Shown here piece by piece: positions 54,708-62,300 of a stretch of 64,000 bases of DNA. Position 1 is the first letter of the stretch, and every line of letters starts with the position of its first letter. Origin of the DNA: Caldisericum exile_A (GTDB taxonomy: Bacteria; Caldisericota; Caldisericia; Caldisericales; Caldisericaceae); the NCBI RefSeq assembly GCF_047785965.1, contig NZ_JBLOBF010000006.1, positions 39,314-103,313 of the forward strand, in the 5' to 3' direction. The position numbers and the translations under genes are program-made. The notes beneath the pieces are model-generated. The model was not told the origin of the DNA. It did not search any database and worked only from the letters and a program-made list of their open reading frames with translations.

Positions 54708-56378
54708 CTATGGGTATGTCTCCCCAAAATGGGAGAGCAATATTACTAAATCTTTTCCATCAATAACTCCATCCATGTTAAAATCGGCAAGAGGTAAATA
54801 ATTTGAATCCTTTGGTTCACTTCCAAATGCCTGTTTAAAAAGTGCAAGATCTACATCATCAACCTTTTTATCCCTATTAAGATCCCATGGGTTTTCGGCT
54901 TTGTTTATTGTAATTTGCGTTGGAACAAATACCGATAGGATGCCATTATTGTTTATGCCAGTTACACTGGATTCCTTGAAACCTACATTTGTTGTGCCTA
55001 AAACTTTTCCTCTCAATGTAAATGAGACCAAACTTGAGTTTCCCTTCAATTCATGACCTTGCTTAAATTTAATGTTCACAAAAATTTCGCCCGTAAGATT
55101 ATCAACCTTTAAAGAATAAGTATCGACATCATCAGGTTTTAAAGAACTGCTGAGTGCAACATTTTCTGCCTTTACAATATTGGCATTGAAATATACTATT
55201 GTATTGACAGAAGATATCGCATCGCTTAAAGAAACACTTAAAGTAGCATTCGAAGTTTCCTCCTGAGCTATCGATCGTTTATCAAGTGAAACTGAGCAAG
55301 TGTTTTGAGGTGCATTCTGAATCTCAAAATTACCTTCAACAGTTGCGGTATCTTCAATTATAGGGTTCTGTTGATCATTATTAGATTCCACAACCGCAAC
55401 TTGCCACACATATGTCCCATTCTTTAAGAAATAATTTCCGTAAATATCTCTTCCATCCCAAGTAAATTTATAATGTCCAAGGAAAAGTAAAGATTTATTG
55501 TAGATTACCCCAATAGTATTTCCGTAAAGATCTTTTATTCTTATTTCGACCTGGTCTATGATATTTGAACTCTCAGGTCTTTCGTTAGGCTCAGTTGGAG
55601 GTATCACAGAACCCGATCCAAAAGCAAAGTTAAAATCAATTGTGTTGCTTCCAATCTTAAGAACATTTGAAGAAGCACTAACATCATAAAGTTTTTCCGG
55701 AATTTCAACATCGCCATTCCAGATTATAAATGGTACATGCAACTTTGTCTGTCCATTATCAAACCAAATAACTCCCTCATGTGGGCCTTTTGAAAGTTTT
55801 GTATTATCAACCGAGAAGGTGATTTTAATCGTAGAAGACTCGTAAGAAGCAACTGTAACTTTTGCTGGATCTATATTTACAGTTAATCCAGAAGAATTGC
55901 CAAGAGTAAATTCTGAAGAAACTGAGAACGTTTGGCTTGATCCACTCACATTTTTAATAGTTAGGGTAACAGGGGCAAGCGAATCTGTCTTCATTAAAAT
56001 ATCATACGGCTTAATAACTGCAGGAGTATTTATTGCATTTGCAATATTTACTCGACCGGATCCTTGTAAAAGCCATGTTATAGTTTCATTATTTTGATAG
56101 TTCTTGAGTATAACTGCTGTGTTCATTAGTGCGGCCTTTATATCTTCAGAAGCAAAACCAGGATGTGCCTGTTTAAAAAGAGCAATTGCTCCTGCGACAT
56201 GTGGTGCTGCCATTGAGGTACCATTCCAACTTGCATATGCACCACCAGGAATTGAAGAATATATTGCAACACCAGGTGCTGCAATTTCTGGCTTAAAGTA
56301 AAAATCAGCCGCAGGACCCATAGAACTAAACGAAGCAATTGTACCAAGACCTGAGATATCACTAAATTTAATTTTCAA
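54708..56378 (-). CDS. Subtilisin-family protease, C-terminal part (catalytic Ser, cohesin, dockerin); out of frame with the N-terminal part
   Basis: A 556-residue frame that continues the subtilisin encoded upstream. It has the catalytic serine segment ASWNGTSMAAPHVAGAIALF (Ser55 of this frame), a Fn3/Ig-like region (~85-225), a FlgD-like segment (~240-350), a cohesin-like domain (~355-480) and a C-terminal dockerin with two calcium loops (DLNRDKKVDDVDLALFKQAFG and DFNMDGVIDGKDLVILLSHFG). It has no signal peptide and no ribosome-binding site at its first ATG, so it is not an independent gene. Reading one extra A at the T7 run at 56448-56454 restores continuity through EYIPAIFVTQSDGLFLKDLV to this frame. 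Confidence 0.8.
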   Translation of the reverse strand: MKIKFSDISGLGTIASFSSMGPAADFYFKPEIAAPGVAIYSSIPGGAYASWNGTSMAAPHVAGAIALFKQAHPGFASEDIKAALMNTAVILKNYQNNETITWLLQGSGRVNIANAINTPAVIKPYDILMKTDSLAPVTLTIKNVSGSSQTFSVSSEFTLGNSSGLTVNIDPAKVTVASYESSTIKITFSVDNTKLSKGPHEGVIWFDNGQTKLHVPFIIWNGDVEIPEKLYDVSASSNVLKIGSNTIDFNFAFGSGSVIPPTEPNERPESSNIIDQVEIRIKDLYGNTIGVIYNKSLLFLGHYKFTWDGRDIYGNYFLKNGTYVWQVAVVESNNDQQNPIIEDTATVEGNFEIQNAPQNTCSVSLDKRSIAQEETSNATLSVSLSDAISSVNTIVYFNANIVKAENVALSSSLKPDDVDTYSLKVDNLTGEIFVNIKFKQGHELKGNSSLVSFTLRGKVLGTTNVGFKESSVTGINNNGILSVFVPTQITINKAENPWDLNRDKKVDDVDLALFKQAFGSEPKDSNYLPLADFNMDGVIDGKDLVILLSHFGETYP

Positions 56379-56422
56379 TCCTTTATTTACAAGATCTTTA
56401 AGGAAGAGGCCATCACTTTGAG

Positions 56423-57850
56423 TTACAAAAATTGCAGGGATATACTCTTTTTTTCATCACCTGGAGATACATTAAAGGTAGGCGAAACAATACCAGGCAT
56501 ATTGTTATAAATTATGACACCAACCGCTCCTGCTTCTTTAGCATTTAAGTCCTTATCTCTAAAATAAATTGCATTTGGACCAATTGGACCACGAGATATG
56601 AGGGCAATTTTACCTTTAACATTCACTCCTTCAAAATCGGAAGTTCTTCCATAGCCACATGGAACTACTTCAAATTCTTGATCTTTTGGGAAAGCAGGAG
56701 AAAGATCAGCATAATTTCCAAGAATCAAACCTTGGCCTGAGGGAACATTAGGAGAAATTATGTTTATTGCAGGATGAACACCATCATCTGATGCTGCAAC
56801 TGAAAGCACTTTCCTTGCACCCGATGGAGCTCCTAAAGGATATGGTTTTGTTTGACATCTTGCTCCCTGATTGCCGGCTGAAATTGAAGATAGAACCCCA
56901 GCGTCGGCTGCAGTATCAAATGCTTTATTTTCAGGATCTTCAGGGTCAGAGGTACCAAGACTTCCCGAACCAAAAGAAAGATTCGCAACATTCGCTCCAT
57001 CCTTTACTGCCCTTTCAATTCCCGCAATAATATTCTCAGTAGATGCATTTCCGCTACCACCTGCAACGATCTTATATGCAAGAATTTTTGCTTTAGGCGC
57101 CACACCCTTTATTTTACCATCTGCCGCTGCAATACCTGCAACATGTGTTCCATGCCCATTTAAATCCATAGGGTCTGGATCTTTATCACCAAAATCATAC
57201 CCGCCGATAACTTTGTAATTTGGTCCAAATCCCCCGCCCAAATCTGGATGAGTGTAGTCAACACCTGTATCAATTATGGCAATAACTATACCAGTGCCAT
57301 CAACAGGGTTTCCTTTTGCATCTTTTATTTGTTGTGAAACGGCATTTGCACCTATCACAGAATTACTCACATCGTCAGAAATTGTGTAGGTTCTGCCTGG
57401 ATAGATCTTTTTAACAAGGTCTAATTGTGAAATTTTCTTGAGATCTATACCTCTTATGGAAAGAGCAAAACCATTGTAGGTATACTGGTATCTATATCCA
57501 AGTTTAGCGTCAGGTGAGATGGTCTTAATCTGTCTGAATAGTTCAAGCTGTTTCTCCGTAAGCATTTTTTCATAATCATTAGCAGAAATACTCCTTCCAA
57601 AAGACAAAAGTGTTGAATCACCTTTTTCCTTCAAGGAATAGATAATTACAGGATCATCTTTTAATTCCACAATTACATTCACATAGTCGTTTGTTGTGAG
57701 CTGTGTTTGGTTAAAACTCTTTGACAACTTTGAAGCTTCAACTGCATTAACTGGAGCAGAAGAAAAACTCATCAAGGATGATAATAGCAACAGAACTAAT
57801 ACAGTCACTAATACTTTCTTTTGTAATTCCATAATGCCTCCTTTCTTCAC
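56423..57850 (-). CDS. Subtilisin-family (S8) protease, N-terminal part, cut short by a frameshift
   Basis: A 475-residue frame with a signal peptide (VLVTVLVLLLLSSLMSFSSAPVNA), an inhibitor-like propeptide (~residues 45-140; LRGIDL-like GFALSIRGIDLKKISQLD), and the start of an S8 catalytic domain: Asp in VIAIIDTGVDYTHPDLGG (near 193) and His in LNGHGTHVAGIAAADG (near 236), followed by the Asn-containing SISAGNQG and an inserted PA domain. It stops at GDEKKSISLQFL just after a run of seven A (minus strand). One base more would join it to the downstream frame, giving a protein of about 1047 residues. Strong ribosome-binding site AAAGGAGG. Sequencing error, slippage or a true disabling mutation are all possible. 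Confidence 0.85.
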   Translation of the reverse strand: MKKGGIMELQKKVLVTVLVLLLLSSLMSFSSAPVNAVEASKLSKSFNQTQLTTNDYVNVIVELKDDPVIIYSLKEKGDSTLLSFGRSISANDYEKMLTEKQLELFRQIKTISPDAKLGYRYQYTYNGFALSIRGIDLKKISQLDLVKKIYPGRTYTISDDVSNSVIGANAVSQQIKDAKGNPVDGTGIVIAIIDTGVDYTHPDLGGGFGPNYKVIGGYDFGDKDPDPMDLNGHGTHVAGIAAADGKIKGVAPKAKILAYKIVAGGSGNASTENIIAGIERAVKDGANVANLSFGSGSLGTSDPEDPENKAFDTAADAGVLSSISAGNQGARCQTKPYPLGAPSGARKVLSVAASDDGVHPAINIISPNVPSGQGLILGNYADLSPAFPKDQEFEVVPCGYGRTSDFEGVNVKGKIALISRGPIGPNAIYFRDKDLNAKEAGAVGVIIYNNMPGIVSPTFNVSPGDEKKSISLQFL

Positions 57851-57997
57851 TTTGAGTACATTATATCTATAGAAAAATTTTATTAAATTTTATTCAAGTC
57901 AATATCAAAAGATTGCTTTAGTTTAAAACTTTACATGGCTAATCTCATTTAAAAGAACCAAAAATCCTTAAGCAAAACAAATATAAAATAAGAAAAG

Positions 57998-58204
57998 TCA
58001 TTTTCTAAAGATTAGATTCAAGATTAGAGTTAGCAAAAGGCTAATTAAAATTGAAGTTGTGATGGGAAAATAGAATTCAAAATTATCACGTTTAACGTAA
58101 ATATCACCTGGAAGTCGAAACTTCCAATTTTCAAAAAGCATAACAATAAGCCCAAATATGATAAGCAAGACACCCATTAATACAAGCACTTTCCACATTT
58201 TCAT
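57998..58204 (-). CDS. DUF2905 small membrane protein
   Basis: A 68-residue protein with two membrane helices (VLVLMGVLLIIFGLIVML and ITTSILISLLLTLILNLIF) flanking the hallmark FRLPGDIYVKRDNFEFYFP of DUF2905. Function unknown. TATAAT (58210-58215) lies five bases before the ATG with no ribosome-binding site. Confidence 0.88.
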   Translation of the reverse strand: MKMWKVLVLMGVLLIIFGLIVMLFENWKFRLPGDIYVKRDNFEFYFPITTSILISLLLTLILNLIFRK

Positions 58205-58209
58205 ACTAT

Positions 58210-58215
58210 ATTATA
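58210..58215 (-). promoter_or_regulatory. -10 element of a leaderless promoter for DUF2905
   Basis: Minus-strand TATAAT five bases upstream of the ATG at 58204; TTTAAT 17 bases further upstream may be the -35. The short distance leaves no room for a ribosome-binding site. Confidence 0.5.
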
Positions 58216-58753
58216 CAAATAATCAAACAATGATTAAATATCCTTTAAGATATCTTTTAAGTACACTTTATTTTGAGGAATTTACAAGAAAGTATTTTAA
58301 ATCTTTTCATTAAATTCTAAGCAAAAAGGTTTGTTAGATTTTGGAGTGGTTAAAAAAACAGCACATTTATAATCAAACTGAGGAGATTCCTCGCCTTCGG
58401 CTTCGGAATGACACAACCAGTCATTTCGACAAACGTAGTGAGGAGAAATCTCTATTTTGAGGGGGCAACAACCCCCTCAACACTCCCCCAAAACAGAGGA
58501 GATTCCTCGTGGCTTCGCCACTTCGGAATGACATTGAAACGTCATTTCGAACGAAGTGAGAAATTTCCATATTTTGAGGGGGCACCAAACCGCCCCCCTC
58601 AACACTCCCCCGAGACTGAGGAGATTCCTCGCCTTCGGCTTCGGAATGACATTGAAACTTCATTTCGAACGAATGTGAGAAATCTCCATATCTTGAGGGG
58701 GCAACAACCCCCCTCAATACTCCCCCAAATAATAACTTTTCCTTGGGGGTAAG

Positions 58754-58779
58754 TTAGAAAGGGGGTACCCCCTTTCTAA
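58754..58779. repeat. 26-base perfect palindrome within island 7
   Basis: TTAGAAAGGGGG (58754-58765), TA, then CCCCCTTTCTAA (58768-58779): twelve base pairs in each arm around a GGGTACCC centre. Similar but imperfect copies are at 51159-51183, about 9804-9832 and about 59044-59071. It is the A/T-type of the second repeat module. Confidence 0.9.
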
Positions 58780-59275
58780 TATTGGAGATATCTCGCTTCG
58801 CTCGATATGACAACCATTTTGAGGGGGCAACAACCCCCCTCAACACTCCCCCGAAACAGAGGAGATTCCTCAGGCTAAAGCCTTCGGAATGACAAAAAAT
58901 TGCCTTCGGAATGACACAACGAGTCATTTCGAACGAAGTGAGAAATCTCCTCCTTTCTGGGGTAGTTCGAAGGGGGACTTTTACCCCTTCGAGTAAATGA
59001 GAAATCTCCTCTTTTGGGGGAAGTTGGAGAAAAGCCTTGTGGAATAAGTTAGAAAGGGGGCACCCCCTTTTCAACGGTTGATGGGGGCTTTTACACTCTC
59101 GATTGGCTCAGAACCTTTCACATTTGTTTTTATAACTTTTCTACAAATTTTTTATCGCTTTAATTTGTCTGTAATTTTTTAATAATTTTATTATATTATT
59201 CAAAATTCTTGCTGAATTTAATTAAGTTTTATTAATTTTTTGTTTTTATTTGTTCTAATTTTGTATATTTTGTTT

Positions 59276-59308
59276 TATAATTTTCTTGTGGTAGAATGTG
59301 TACCACAA
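59276..59308 (+). promoter_or_regulatory. Promoter and 5'-end hairpin of the giant secreted protein gene
   Basis: TATAAT is at 59276-59281. TTGTGGTA (59286-59293) and TACCACAA (59301-59308) form a perfect eight-base inverted repeat with a seven-base spacer beginning about where transcription should start. It could stabilise the mRNA 5' end, as known for some surface-layer mRNAs, or be an operator. AAGAAGGAGGT follows before the ATG at 59328. Confidence 0.5.
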
Positions 59309-59327
59309 ATAAAAAGAAGGAGGTAAT

Positions 59328-62300
59328 ATGAAACGAAAAATTTTTTCGGTATTGGTGGCGATTGCACTGGTTGTATCTCTCATTGTCCCGCTTGGAAATG
59401 TTGTGAAAGGAGCAGCTACTGCTACTATTTCACCTATTTATTACTATGCTCCTTATGATGGAACATTAACTTCTGGAACTCCGATTGCCTATTATGTTTC
59501 ATTGACGGGTGCAACGCCAAGCACTCAGTATTATGTGAATGCTTACTTTTACAATGGAACATACCCGTCTGGAGCTTATATCTGGAATCCTACAACTTCA
59601 CAATGGATTGCAACTACTTCTTCTTCTCCAACTTCTACTTCTGGTCATCCTGTCATAACAACAGATGCATCTGGTAATTGGTCTGGCTGGATTTTTGTTA
59701 AGTCAAGAATAGATAAAGACTACACACTTATTCCAAACATTAGAGTTAGATTTTATTTGACAAGCAATACATCTACTCAAATAACTACAACTTATAATAG
59801 TGTGCACATGATGAATATGCATATTTCAGGCTTTACTCCTCCCTCATGGGTTGATACAGATGGCGGCTGGATTGAAGGAATGGCTTATAAATCCGATGGA
59901 ACTACACCTGCATCAAACTCTCCGGTTGTTGTTAAAAATTCTTCTGGGACAGTTATCGGAATATATCTAACAGAAGATAATAGCGTTAATGAAGGTTATC
60001 CTTCATCAGCAGGCTACTTCAAAGTTCCAGCACCAGTTGGATGGGGCTATACCGTTGAAGTTTGGGATCCTTTAACAAATACAAAAATTGGTGTTGCAAC
60101 AACTGATGTTTTTGTAAAAGCAGGAGAGACAACTTCAAATGTTATAGTAAATGGCACACAAACAAGTTATCCACCCTCAGTATTTTCAACTTCACCTTCA
60201 AATGGTGCAGTAAATGTTCCAGTTAATGCTACAATCAGTGCTGTATTTACAAAGGCAATGGATTCAAATACAATAAATACAAGCACAGTTATTTTGAAGG
60301 ACTCTTCCAATAATTTAGTTTCTGGAACAGTATCTTATGATTCATCTACTAATACTGTGACTTTTCAACCTTCAGCATACCTTAGTTTTTCAACAACTTA
60401 TACTTTTACGATTTTAGGCGGTTTATCTGGTGTAAAGGATACACTGGGAAACCCAATGGCAAGTGACTATTCAATTTCTTTTACAACTCGACCTCAAGGA
60501 CCGCAGGTTGTTTCAACAAATCCTACAAACGGTGCTTCGAATGTCCCTCTAGATACGACAGTTTCTGCAACATTTGATAGAGATATCGATAGTTCAACTC
60601 TTTCACCCTCCACTTTTACCTTGAAGGACTCTTCCAATAATTTAGTTTCTGGAACAGTATCTTATGATTCCACTACAAAAACTGCAACATTTACTCCTTC
60701 ATCAAAACTTTCTTCAAATACTACTTACACAGCAACTCTTTCTGGAACAATTCAGGATACGAGAGGATATTCAATGGTGCAAGACTACTCATGGTCATTT
60801 ACAACTGTTGAACTTCCTATAACAATAGCAGAGGCACGGGCAAAACCTGTAGGTTCTACAGTCTATGTGAGAGGCAATGTCACAGTTGTACCCAATACCT
60901 TTAATAGAGGTTTTGCAATTCAGGATTCAACAGGCGGAATTTATGTTTATCCTTCATCTGCACCATCAGGAATTTCACTTGGGGATATCGTTGAGGTAAA
61001 AGGCACTCTTTATAGCTATAATAATTTGCTTGAAATCTCTCCCGTAACGTACATTAACCGAATTGACTCCGGAGTTTGTCCTGATCCTATTACTCTTACC
61101 CTTGACCAGATTGGCGAAAACTATGAAGGAAGCCTTGTAAAAACGACTGGTACAGTAAAGTCAAAGAGTGGAACAACGAGCATAACTATTATTATAACAG
61201 ATGGCACAAATGATAGGCAAGTTTATGTGTATTCTCAGACAGGAATTAATACTTCTAATATCCTTGTTGGTGATAGCATTACAGTAACTGGTTTCTTAGG
61301 ACAATACGGTGCAAATTATCAAATTCAGCCAAGATATCAAAGTGATATTGTTTTAAATAAGCCGCAGGTTGTTTCGACAAATCCAACTAACGGTGCTTCA
61401 GGAGTGCCGTTAAATAGCACTATTTCTGTTACATTTGACAGAGCTCTTGATCCTGCAAGTATTGATACTTCAAGCATTATTGTAAAAGATTCAGATGGTA
61501 ACATTATCGCTGGGACTGTATCTTATGATAATACGAACTTTACCCTTACCTTCACTCCTAACACAAATCTTCCATTTGATCCAGGGATTACAGTTATAGT
61601 TTCAAAGAATATAAAAGACACAAATGGCAATCCGATGGGAAGTGATTATGTCTTCCAATTCTCTACAGTTGTATTACAATCACCATCTCCTACAACACCG
61701 TTTGCAACCTCTCAAGATACTTCATTGAAGATTTTTGCAATAATGTATAATTCGCTTGAACCAGTTATAAACGAAAAAGGCGAAGCAGTTTGCCTTATGA
61801 ACACAGGCTCATCGACTATTGATATCTCAAATTACACTATTACTGATTTTGAGGGTACTGTCAAATTTCCACAAGGCACATATATAGCACCTAATGTAAG
61901 AATTTGGGTTGCAAGAGAATCAACTGAATTTTATAATGAGTTTGGATTTAAACCTAATTTTGAATACGGCAAAGATACGGATCCAAATGTCCCGAACTTA
62001 ATAGATGTTAATGGTATGTATCCTATATTTGACAATACAGGTGATGAATGTGCAGTATTTGATGCATCAAACAATATCGTTGATGTTGTTGCATGGGGTA
62101 CATCTGACTATGCAAACACAGGTTGGATTGGCGCAAAAATTAATCCATATATCTTTGATTCATATATCTCACCCGAAGGCGATATTGCCTATAGAAAACT
62201 TGATGAAGAAACGGGATTACCCATTTCTGATACGAATACGGCAACTGATTGGTCGTGGGACCCTAACGACCCGATTTCTGGTTGCAAGATAATGTATCCA

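Larger units (their letters stand above)
58205..59285. repeat. Hairpin-repeat island 7 and its flanks
   Basis: 58216-58377 is A+T-rich without elements. From 58378 to 59100 there are nine hairpin units: ATTCC at 58386-58409, 58502-58529, 58624-58647 and 58865-58890; ATTTC at 58423-58449, 58544-58564, 58662-58683 and 58926-58946; ATATC at 58788-58808. ATTCC and ATTTC units alternate in opposite directions with GAGGGGGC...CCCCCTC modules between them, as if one composite had been copied in tandem. 59101-59285 is very A+T-rich and leads to the promoter of the next gene. Confidence 0.85.

Noticed and set aside
58378..59100. CRISPR array
   Set aside because: Repeats are palindromic, alternate in orientation, vary in sequence class and have no constant-length unique spacers; no cas genes are nearby.
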